Assembly (NCBI GenBank): GCA_946629155.1
Contig: CAMOXM010000092.1
Span: forward strand, 1-5,268
From: UBA9848 sp003454065
GTDB lineage: Bacteria > Spirochaetota > Spirochaetia > Sphaerochaetales > Sphaerochaetaceae
Direction: 5' to 3'
Length of the DNA: 5,268 nt
Below the pieces are notes generated by a model. The model was given only the letters and a program-made list of their open reading frames with translations, was not told the origin of the DNA and made no database searches. Below are positions 1 to 5,268 of the stretch, piece after piece. Both the position numbers and the translations under genes were made by a program. The first letter of the stretch is position 1; every line of letters starts with the position of its first letter.

Positions 1-66
1 GTCATGAGTATAATAGCATATAAGGCGCAGGGGAGTTCAGAGGCTTTGACGAGCCGCTGGCCCTGA
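1..66 (+). CDS. 3' end of an upstream gene, product unidentified (partial)
   Basis: Reading frame 1 is open from the window edge for 21 codons and ends in TGA at 64-66, followed at once by an in-frame TAA at 67-69. The other two forward frames close within the first 21 bases. The stop lies only four bases before the Shine-Dalgarno of the next gene, which is normal operon packing and is the main reason to read this as a real C-terminus. The tail begins VMSIIAYKAQ and ends TSRWP. A short hydrophobic segment followed by a polar tail loosely recalls the C-terminal helix of carbamoyltransferases such as YgeW, which would fit a carbamate kinase operon, but 21 residues cannot identify a family. An open stretch this short also arises often by chance. 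Confidence 0.45.
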   Translation, partial: VMSIIAYKAQGSSEALTSRWP

Positions 67-70
67 TAAC

Positions 71-77
71 GGAGGTG
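71..77 (+). promoter_or_regulatory. Shine-Dalgarno site of the first PLP-enzyme gene
   Basis: GGAGGTG matches seven bases of the anti-Shine-Dalgarno complement and fixes the start at the ATG at 80. The gap is short: four bases from the GGAGG core and two from the last paired base. The next in-frame ATG (residue 10, position 107) has no comparable site upstream, so the first ATG is preferred. Confidence 0.8.
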
Positions 78-79
78 TT

Positions 80-1555
80 ATGGCTTACAATCTTATCAAT
101 CTCAAGATGAACAAGAAAGTAAGGGCGAAGAACGTCGCCCGATGCAGGGAGAAGGGGATCATCCTTCCGACGTTCAAGAACATGATCGATCCGCAGACTG
201 TTTCCGCGGATGTCAAGAAGAAGCTTGCTAAGACGGGGCTTTGGGATGTCGATCCGGTAAACCTTTTCAGAATCACATGGCACAACGAGCCCATTGAGAA
301 GGGCGGCGGTTTCAAGGATGTGAACTTCGTCGAGATTCCGAAGGAAATCACGGGCACAAAGGCGAGAATCATCGCTTTAGCGGGAAAGTGGTTCCCATGC
401 GGCGTTCACAAGGTCGGCGCTACGTATAGCTGTCTGGCGCCTGCGCTGGTCACGGGAAATTTCGATTCTGTCGATCAGCAGGCTGTTTGGCCTTCGACGG
501 GAAACTATTGCAGAGGCGGCGCATACAATAGCGCGCTTCTGGGATGTTCTTCCATAGCTATTCTTCCAGAGGAGATGTCTCAGGAAAGGTTCAACTGGCT
601 CAAGACCGTCGCAGGAGAGATAATCGCGACTCCGGGATGCGAATCCAATGTGAAGGAGATTTTCGACAAGTGCCATGAACTCGATGCCGAAAGAGGCGCT
701 CGCATAGTGATTTTCAATCAATTCGAGCAATTCGAAAACTATCTTTGGCATTATCAGGTGACCGGCTCTGCGATTCTCGAAGTTGCCAGGAAGCTCAAGA
801 TCAAGCCTGAAAACGTGAAGGGATATGTCTCGTCCACGGGTTCGGGCGGAACGCTTGCGGCCGGAGATCATCTCAAGGACGAGCTTCCTTGGATCAAAAT
901 CGCGGCCGGAGAGGCATTGCAATGTCCTACGCTTCTCAGGAACGGATTCGGCGGACATAGGATAGAAGGAATCGGCGACAAGCATGTTCCTTGGATTCAT
1001 AACGTCCGCAACACCGACATGATCGTCGCAATCGATGATCAGGATTGCATGGATACCTACAGGCTTTTCAACGAACCGGAAGGAAAGGCATATCTCAAGA
1101 GCATAGGGCTGAGCGACCAGGCTATCAAGGATTTCGAGCTTTGCGGAATTTCGGGAATAGGCAACATGCTCGGCGCGATAAAACTGGCCAAGTATTACGA
1201 GCTTACCGAGAAGGACGTAGTTTTCACGATTCTCACCGACAGCTCCGTCATGTATGCTTCCAGGCTTGCCGAACTCGAGCAGCAGCAGGGCAGATTCACG
1301 GATGTCGAGGCGGCGAGGGTTCACTCCGGCGCGCTTCTCCATCAAAGCATAGACAATGCTCTCGAACTCGGTTATTACGACAGGCTCAGGATTCACAACC
1401 TGAAGTATTACACTTGGGTTGAGCAGCAGGGCAAGACCTATGATGAGATTAAGGCGCAGTGGTATGATCCGGAATATTGGAAGCAGATTCCGGGAAAGAT
1501 GGAAGCGATCGACAAGCTCATCGAAGAGTTCAACGCAGAGGTTTCCGGCAAATAG
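80..1555 (+). CDS. Fold-type II PLP-dependent enzyme, cysteine synthase/CBS-like, substrate unknown
   Basis: A 491-residue cytoplasmic enzyme with no signal peptide or membrane segment. Family landmarks occur in the correct order. The presumed Schiff-base lysine is K111 in HKVGATY. The substrate-carboxylate loop is STGN at 139-142. The glycine-rich phosphate cup is SSTGSGGT at 251-258. GGHRIEGIGDKHVP at 291-304 matches the HKIQGIG.GFIP signature of cysteine synthases and cystathionine beta-synthases. TDSSVMYAS at 386-394 sits where CysK has its DSG.RY.S strand contacting the pyridine nitrogen. Two things are odd: the lysine lacks the usual S.KDR context, and the core carries about 60 extra N-terminal residues and a charged, aromatic C-terminal extension of about 95 residues (about 396-491). 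Such enzymes do beta-replacement or alpha,beta-elimination on amino acids. The operon with carbamate kinase suggests a catabolic lyase, possibly filling the role of diaminopropionate ammonia-lyase (YgeX), but it is longer than YgeX (about 400 residues) and differs in its lysine motif. Fold assignment is firm; the reaction is unknown. Sixteen of 19 arginines use AGG/AGA. Confidence 0.9.
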   Translation: MAYNLINLKMNKKVRAKNVARCREKGIILPTFKNMIDPQTVSADVKKKLAKTGLWDVDPVNLFRITWHNEPIEKGGGFKDVNFVEIPKEITGTKARIIALAGKWFPCGVHKVGATYSCLAPALVTGNFDSVDQQAVWPSTGNYCRGGAYNSALLGCSSIAILPEEMSQERFNWLKTVAGEIIATPGCESNVKEIFDKCHELDAERGARIVIFNQFEQFENYLWHYQVTGSAILEVARKLKIKPENVKGYVSSTGSGGTLAAGDHLKDELPWIKIAAGEALQCPTLLRNGFGGHRIEGIGDKHVPWIHNVRNTDMIVAIDDQDCMDTYRLFNEPEGKAYLKSIGLSDQAIKDFELCGISGIGNMLGAIKLAKYYELTEKDVVFTILTDSSVMYASRLAELEQQQGRFTDVEAARVHSGALLHQSIDNALELGYYDRLRIHNLKYYTWVEQQGKTYDEIKAQWYDPEYWKQIPGKMEAIDKLIEEFNAEVSGK

Positions 1556-1585
1556 TCCGAAATTATTTTCCATGTCGCTTTCGGA
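1556..1585 (+). repeat. Short inverted repeat after the first PLP-enzyme gene
   Basis: TCCGAAA at 1556-1562, directly after the stop codon, is the perfect complement of TTTCGGA at 1579-1585, giving a 7-bp stem with a 16-base loop. No T-run follows, so it is not a standard intrinsic terminator. TTTCGGA recurs at 1630-1636, near the next gene's ribosome site, and could pair with the same left arm instead. It may stabilise a 3' end or tune expression between the genes. It may also be chance, because TTCGGA-like words are common in this sequence. Confidence 0.25.
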
Positions 1586-1662
1586 AACTGACAGGCTTGG
1601 CTTGATGAGTCGGGTTTGGAGCAAAGGGTTTTCGGAAGCGGCTTTTATATGGAGCTTTCCTT

Positions 1663-2892
1663 ATGAAATTCAAATATGTTTGCAATGACTGCGGCGCGGA
1701 ATACTCTTCCGACGAAATAAGATACACCTGTCCTGCATGCGAAGGCAGGAATAATGACAAGGAGTTCAGATACGGGAATCTGAATGTCGTTTATGATAAG
1801 GAGGACTTGCAGCTGCTGGCCAAAAAGAGGAATCTCAAGCCGCAGGATTTCTTTCCATTCAAGCTCAGTAACGACAAGCCGTTTCCCGTCGCTCTTACGC
1901 CGTTGGTCAGTCCGATCGGGATATCCAAAAAACTCGGACTTAAGAATCTTTCGTTCAAATTGGATTGCCAGTTGATTTCGGGTTCTTTCAAGGACAGGGC
2001 TTCGCAGGCGGTCATAGCGCAGGCGCAGGCTTTCAAGCAGAAGAAGATCGCATTGGCTTCCACAGGAAACGCAGGCGCTGCGATGAGCGCGTTAGGTGCT
2101 GCTTACGGAATGGAAATAGTTCTTTTCGTTCCGGAGAAGGCGCCGATCAACAAATTGATGCAATCCATACTCTATGGAGCGACCGTTGTCCCTGTCAATG
2201 GTACGTATGACGATGCTTTTGCGCTTTCCATTTGCTACACGAAGAATTTTGGCGGCATAAACAGGAACACGGCTTACAACCCGATAACGATCGAAGGCAA
2301 GAAGAGCGTAAGCATAGAGCTTTACAACCAGATGGGGAGGAAAGTTCCTGACATCGTTTATGTTCCGGTGGGCGACGGATGCATAATATCCGGAGTTGCC
2401 AAAGGATTCGTCGATTTGAAGGATGCAGGGCTGATCGAAAAGCTTCCGCGCATAGTCGCTGTTCAGAGCACGAGGAGCAATGCCATCGCCAAGGCCTTCG
2501 AGACCGGGGAATTTGCAAATCTCGATGCGGCTGTGACCATAGCCGATAGCATAAGCGTAGCGTCTCCTGCCGCGGGCAGGCAGGCAGTTCGCAGGATCAG
2601 GGAAAGCGACGGGTGGTGCGTTCAGGTTTCCGATGACGAAATAAAGGCAGCGCAGCTCGAATTGGCAAAGGACGCCGGGATTTTTGCGGAGCCTGCCGCT
2701 TCCGCAGCGTATGCCGGTGTTCTCAAGGATAAGGAGCGCGTGCTTGACGATTTCGGAGCCAATGCCAATGTGCTTTGCCTTTTGACAGGCACCGGATTCA
2801 AGGATATGAAAGTGTTCGAAGGGGCGGTCAGGATGCCTGCTTCGATTGACAATAGCGAAGCGGCTGTTCTATCGCGCTTCAAGAAAAGATAG
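1663..2892 (+). CDS. Threonine synthase-like PLP enzyme with N-terminal zinc ribbon
   Basis: A 409-residue fold-type II PLP enzyme. Four cysteines, C7, C10, C23 and C26 (CxxC, 12 residues, CxxC), form a probable zinc ribbon of the kind found at the start of many threonine synthases and cysteate synthases. The catalytic lysine is K110 in SGSFKDR (106-112), followed by the substrate loop STGNAGAA (133-140), the phosphate-binding stretch PVGDGCIISG (235-244), EPAASA (343-348) and a C-terminal LLTGTGFKD (373-381) typical of threonine synthase. The start is supported by GGAG at 1651-1654, eight bases upstream. The family's best-known reaction is O-phosphohomoserine to threonine and phosphate, but relatives make cysteate or act as lyases. 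No homoserine-pathway gene is nearby. It lies 107 bases after another PLP enzyme and 18 bases before carbamate kinase, so a specialised, probably catabolic role is at least as likely. The thrC symbol is therefore withheld. Fold and cofactor are secure; substrate is not. Confidence 0.9.
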   Translation: MKFKYVCNDCGAEYSSDEIRYTCPACEGRNNDKEFRYGNLNVVYDKEDLQLLAKKRNLKPQDFFPFKLSNDKPFPVALTPLVSPIGISKKLGLKNLSFKLDCQLISGSFKDRASQAVIAQAQAFKQKKIALASTGNAGAAMSALGAAYGMEIVLFVPEKAPINKLMQSILYGATVVPVNGTYDDAFALSICYTKNFGGINRNTAYNPITIEGKKSVSIELYNQMGRKVPDIVYVPVGDGCIISGVAKGFVDLKDAGLIEKLPRIVAVQSTRSNAIAKAFETGEFANLDAAVTIADSISVASPAAGRQAVRRIRESDGWCVQVSDDEIKAAQLELAKDAGIFAEPAASAAYAGVLKDKERVLDDFGANANVLCLLTGTGFKDMKVFEGAVRMPASIDNSEAAVLSRFKKR

Positions 2893-2898
2893 GTTTGC

Positions 2899-2906
2899 GG
2901 AGGGAG
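2899..2906 (+). promoter_or_regulatory. Shine-Dalgarno site of the carbamate kinase gene
   Basis: GGAGGGAG ends four bases before the ATG at 2911 and fills most of the 18-base gap after the threonine synthase-like gene. The gap leaves no room for a terminator and little for a promoter, so the two genes are very probably co-transcribed. Confidence 0.7.
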
Positions 2907-2910
2907 AATC

Positions 2911-3858
2911 ATGGACAAGAAACTCATAGTGGTTGCAATCGGCGGAAATTCGTTGATTACGGATTCCAAGAACATCAGCGTCAAATCGCAATATGATACG
3001 GCGAGGGAATCGATCAAGCCGATCGTCAAGCTCATCAAGGACGGGCATAACGTCGTGATCACGCATGGCAATGGCCCTCAGGTGGGCTTCATACTCAGAA
3101 GGGCGGAATATGCGAAGTCCATACTTCATCCTGTTCCGCTGGATTCGTGTGTGGCTGATACGCAAGGTTCGATCGGATACCAGATTCAGATGGCCATTTA
3201 CAACGAACTTGCCAAAGAGGGAATCAAACGAGATGTTGTTACCGTCGTGACTCAAGTCGAAGTCAGCAAAAAGGATCCCGCTTTTGAGAATCCATCCAAG
3301 CCAATCGGGAGCTTCATGACCAAGGAAGAGGCTGAGAAGCAGGCGAAGAAAGAAGGCTGGATAGTGACCGAGGATGCGAATCGCGGCTATAGGAGAGTCG
3401 TTCCCTCGCCAAAACCTTACGGCATTGTCGAGTACAATGTCATCAAATCCCTTATCAATTCCAACATCATCACTGTTGCCGTCGGCGGCGGTGGCGTTCC
3501 AGTGGTTAAGGATGACAAAGGCGAATTGGTCGGATGCGAAGCTGTGATTGATAAGGATCTTGCGACTTGTCTTCTGGCGAAATTGCTAAATGCGGATATG
3601 TTCGTGGTTTCCACCGCTGTTCCGAAGGCATGCATAAACTTCGGCAAACCAGATCAGAAGGAACTCGACGTGCTGACGCTTTCCGAGGCCGAGAAGTATA
3701 TAGGCGAGAATCAATTCGGAAAGGGCAGCATGCTGCCTAAGGTTCAGGCTATGGTGGACTTCGTGAAGAGCACGAAGCATATAGGAATCATCACCGACCC
3801 GAAGCATATCGCCGAGGCCGTGTATAGCGATAAGGTCGGAACCAGATTCGTGATTTAA
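2911..3858 (+). CDS. arcC: Carbamate kinase
   Basis: This enzyme reversibly makes ATP and carbamate from carbamoyl phosphate and ADP. In fermenters it is the energy-yielding last step of arginine, agmatine, allantoin and ureido-compound breakdown. At 315 residues it has the normal family length and every expected block of the amino-acid kinase fold: AIGGN (9-13), HGNGPQVG (52-59), QGSIGY (85-90), KPIGSF (130-135), RRVVPSPKP (161-169), VGGGGVP (191-197), EAVIDKDLA (210-218), GSMLPKV (272-278) and the C-terminal GTRFVI. Lysines 130, 215 and 277 lie in the blocks that supply active-site lysines in studied carbamate kinases. It is cytoplasmic and usually a dimer. No arginine deiminase or ornithine carbamoyltransferase is visible, so the source of carbamoyl phosphate is not known from this window. 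The pairing with two PLP enzymes recalls the yqeA-type carbamate kinase context more than the arc operon. The symbol is the general family name. Confidence 0.97.
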   Translation: MDKKLIVVAIGGNSLITDSKNISVKSQYDTARESIKPIVKLIKDGHNVVITHGNGPQVGFILRRAEYAKSILHPVPLDSCVADTQGSIGYQIQMAIYNELAKEGIKRDVVTVVTQVEVSKKDPAFENPSKPIGSFMTKEEAEKQAKKEGWIVTEDANRGYRRVVPSPKPYGIVEYNVIKSLINSNIITVAVGGGGVPVVKDDKGELVGCEAVIDKDLATCLLAKLLNADMFVVSTAVPKACINFGKPDQKELDVLTLSEAEKYIGENQFGKGSMLPKVQAMVDFVKSTKHIGIITDPKHIAEAVYSDKVGTRFVI

Positions 3859-3907
3859 GGGCGTTTCTTAAAACCTCTAAGTCCAACAGCAATTTTCAAA
3901 AGCACTC

Positions 3908-3912
3908 TTTTT
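3908..3912 (+). terminator. Oligo-T tract, possible weak terminator of the operon
   Basis: Five T's (CTTTTTCC context) lie about 50 bases after the carbamate kinase stop. The bases before them form no convincing GC-rich hairpin: the best pairing is an interrupted AGTCC/GCACT stem of about four base pairs. This would be poor for a bacterial intrinsic terminator, although a bare oligo-T tract can end transcription in archaea. It marks the most likely end of the operon transcript but is not strong evidence. Confidence 0.2.
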
Positions 3913-3960
3913 CCGTCCTGAGCGTTTCCGGTCGCATTTGAACCGAATGCGAGGGACGGA
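3912..3960 (+). promoter_or_regulatory. Two-tier inverted repeat in the xseA leader
   Basis: The outer arms TCCGTCC (3912-3918) and GGACGGA (3954-3960) are perfect complements. They enclose an inner pair, TCGCATT (3932-3938) and AATGCGA (3946-3952), also perfect, around a 7-base loop that can close by one further T-G pair. One base separates the two right arms and 13 bases separate the two left arms. CGGT (3929-3932) can instead pair with ACCG (3942-3945), which would break the inner stem. The only purine-rich stretch before xseA, GAGGGACGGA (3951-3960), lies inside the right arms and would be masked when folded. No T-run follows, so terminator function is unlikely. It may act as a translational control element or a dyad operator; the function is inferred. 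Confidence 0.4.
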
Positions 3961-3967
3961 TTATCAT
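3938..3967 (+). promoter_or_regulatory. Possible bacterial-type promoter for xseA
   Basis: TTGAAC (3938-3943) and TATCAT (3962-3967, one mismatch to TATAAT) are separated by 18 bases, which is acceptable for a housekeeping sigma factor. Transcription would start close to the ATG at 3973, giving a leaderless or nearly leaderless message. That would fit the lack of a well-placed Shine-Dalgarno before xseA. The match is modest and overlaps the inverted repeat, so it may be coincidence. Confidence 0.2.
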
Positions 3968-3972
3968 TTGCT

Positions 3973-5268
3973 ATGGTTCAAGAAGAAGACATTTGCACCG
4001 TATCCGAATTCAACAGGTATTATTCCGCATTGCTATCGCGCATTCCCAATGTTTTTTACGTCCGTGGCGAAATAAGCCAATACAAGGAGTACCCGTCCGC
4101 CGCCTATTTCACGATCAAGGATGAGGATTCGTCTTTGGATGTCATCATGTTTTCGAACTATTTGAGGGCACTTCCTTTCAAACCGAAAAAAGGCGATGAT
4201 GTCCTTGTGCGCGGCAAAGGGGATCTGTATCAGAAAACAGGTCGCTTTTCGCTAAAAGCGGATATGCTTCGGAAGTTCGGAATAGGCGAGATTCTCGAAC
4301 GGCTAAGGCAGCTCAGGGAAAGGTGGAGGAATACTTATTTCGCAAAGGAAAAGAAACCGATTCCTGCTTTGGTCAGAAATCTTTTCGTTGTGACATCGCC
4401 GCAAGGTTCGGTGATAAGGGATATAATCAAGACGCGGAATCTTCGCAATAAGGGTGCGAGCGTTCATATCCTTCCTGTTTCGGTGCAGGGTTCGGATTGC
4501 GAGCGCACCGTTTCCGAAATGGTTGCTTTCGCAAACAAGGTCGTCAGCGCTTGTGAGGAAAACGGCGGTTCGGCATTCGGCTTGAAAAACGTTTGCTTCG
4601 GCAATTCCGTTCTTATAGTTGCGCGAGGAGGAGGAAGCTTCGAGGATCTGCTGCCTTTTTCATCCGAAGCTATCGTCAAAAGCGTTTGCGAAAGCAAACT
4701 TCCCGTCATATCATCTATTGGGCATGAAACCGACGAGCCGCTGTGCGATTTGGCAGCAGACAGAAGGGCTTCCACGCCGACTCAGGCTGTCGAGCTTTGT
4801 TTGGGCGAGATAGATAGGATGAGAAGGGAAGTCAGGACCAATGAGCAGCGTCTGCTGAATTTCGTAAGCCAGATGATTTCCAACCATGCGAGCATGATGG
4901 AGTCCAAGCGCATCAGGTTTGAGGCGATGCTGTCGAATATGTACGGCATTCAATCGAACAAATTGAATCGATTGGAAATGGAATTCGATCGCTTTTGCGA
5001 AAATGCCGTATCGGAACGGAATATCAGATTGGCTGATGCGCAAAGGAAATTCGGCGCGGCTATGGAAACGTTTTTGATGATGCAAAGGAACAAGGTGGCT
5101 TTGCTTGACAGCAAGCTGGACTCATCGTTTTCGGCATTAAAGACGAATTTTGAAAAAAAGCTTGAGGCGTTGTCAGTCAACTTGAATTTGGTATCGCCTT
5201 ATGGAATATTGGAAAGAGGCTATTCCATAATAAGTGACAAGGATGGGGAGATAGTTTCATCGCCCGAA
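3973..5268 (+). CDS. xseA: Exodeoxyribonuclease VII large subunit (3' end cut by window)
   Basis: XseA is the catalytic subunit of exonuclease VII, which together with many copies of small XseB degrades single-stranded DNA to short oligonucleotides in repair. The frame stays open to the last base of the window, giving 432 residues; the family usually has about 400-460, so little is missing. An N-terminal OB-fold (about 8-100, starting TVSEFNRYYSALL, with VRGEIS at 30-35) precedes the nuclease domain. Catalytic landmarks are D150 in SPQGSVIRD, R218 in VARGGGSFEDL, and H251 and D254 in SSIGHETD followed by ADRRASTPTQAVE. A long helical coiled-coil region runs from about 275 to 400, and the conserved LVSPYGILERGYS (406-418) follows. 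Compared with E. coli XseA there are about 18 extra residues between D150 and R218 (about 192-210). It has eight cysteines. The ATG at 3973 is the only sensible start: no nearby upstream in-frame start codon exists, although a good Shine-Dalgarno is absent. It follows carbamate kinase by 114 bases and is functionally unrelated. Confidence 0.96.
   Translation, partial: MVQEEDICTVSEFNRYYSALLSRIPNVFYVRGEISQYKEYPSAAYFTIKDEDSSLDVIMFSNYLRALPFKPKKGDDVLVRGKGDLYQKTGRFSLKADMLRKFGIGEILERLRQLRERWRNTYFAKEKKPIPALVRNLFVVTSPQGSVIRDIIKTRNLRNKGASVHILPVSVQGSDCERTVSEMVAFANKVVSACEENGGSAFGLKNVCFGNSVLIVARGGGSFEDLLPFSSEAIVKSVCESKLPVISSIGHETDEPLCDLAADRRASTPTQAVELCLGEIDRMRREVRTNEQRLLNFVSQMISNHASMMESKRIRFEAMLSNMYGIQSNKLNRLEMEFDRFCENAVSERNIRLADAQRKFGAAMETFLMMQRNKVALLDSKLDSSFSALKTNFEKKLEALSVNLNLVSPYGILERGYSIISDKDGEIVSSPE

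Noticed and set aside
9..14. TATAAT as a -10 box, and the nearby CATATAAGG as an archaeal TATA-like box, for the operon
   Set aside because: It lies inside the probable tail of the upstream gene. Any -35 element would fall outside the window, so it cannot be evaluated, and a six-base match alone is weak.
1579..1612. GGAAAC and TTGATGAGT segments resembling hammerhead ribozyme core pieces
   Set aside because: The required CTGATGA and CGAAAC cores are not exact, and no set of three stems can be drawn around them.
377..1624. 415-codon open frame on the minus strand opposite the first PLP gene
   Set aside because: It mirrors the coding strand: the forward gene has few codons whose complement is a stop in that frame. 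The product shows no recognisable family, and the forward product has all PLP-enzyme motifs.
1572..1688. Possible small gene starting with ATG at 1572 in the inter-gene gap (38 codons)
   Set aside because: No ribosome site precedes the ATG, it runs 26 bases into the next gene in another frame, and the product has no recognisable features.
2622..3071. 149-codon minus-strand frame spanning the junction of the threonine synthase-like and carbamate kinase genes
   Set aside because: It overlaps two well-supported genes, has low-complexity serine/leucine-rich composition and no recognisable motif; it is a codon-bias shadow.
3859..3911. Search for an intrinsic terminator directly after carbamate kinase
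   Set aside because: No stable GC-rich hairpin precedes the T5 tract; only a few interrupted base pairs can be formed, so only a low-confidence tract is listed.
1..5268. CRISPR arrays, insertion sequences, tRNA or rRNA genes, attachment sites
   Set aside because: No regularly spaced repeats, transposase motifs, terminal inverted repeats or RNA gene signatures were found; nearly all of the window is accounted for by four protein genes.

Overview
The window holds a compact three-gene, plus-strand metabolic operon followed by the start of a DNA-repair gene. All supported genes are on the plus strand and almost all of the sequence is coding. Regions in order: (1) positions 1-66 look like the last codons of an upstream gene that ends in a tandem TGA TAA stop; (2) 80-1555 encodes a 491-residue fold-type II PLP enzyme with a cysteine synthase/CBS-like core; (3) 1663-2892 encodes a second, different fold-type II PLP enzyme of the threonine synthase type with an N-terminal zinc ribbon; (4) 2911-3858 encodes a full-length carbamate kinase; (5) 3859-3972 is a 114-base leader with a two-tier inverted repeat; (6) 3973 to the window end encodes the exonuclease VII large subunit XseA, cut by the window edge after 432 residues.

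The likely joint role of genes 2-4 is inferred from context. Carbamate kinase normally works in the catabolic direction in fermenters, turning carbamoyl phosphate and ADP into ATP, ammonia and CO2. Next to two PLP enzymes of the amino-acid lyase/synthase fold, it suggests breakdown of a carbamoyl- or ureido-bearing amino compound. The carbamoyl group would be harvested as ATP and the amino acid remnant processed by the PLP enzymes. This resembles in logic the yge-type clusters (carbamoyltransferase YgeW, diaminopropionate ammonia-lyase YgeX, carbamate kinase YqeA) linked to anaerobic purine/urate breakdown. However, the 491-residue enzyme is not an obvious YgeX, and no carbamoyltransferase is visible here, so the substrate is unknown. 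xseA is a housekeeping gene and probably a separate transcription unit.

Organism: a prokaryote with Shine-Dalgarno-led genes (GGAGGTG, GGAG, GGAGGGAG), near-balanced base composition and a marked preference for AGG/AGA arginine codons (about 35 of 44 arginines in the three operon genes, but about 18 of 33 in xseA), plus frequent ATA isoleucine codons. The carbamate kinase and the cysteine-rich XseA fit an anaerobic amino-acid fermenter. The phylum cannot be settled from this window. Both bacteria and those archaea that carry exonuclease VII remain possible.
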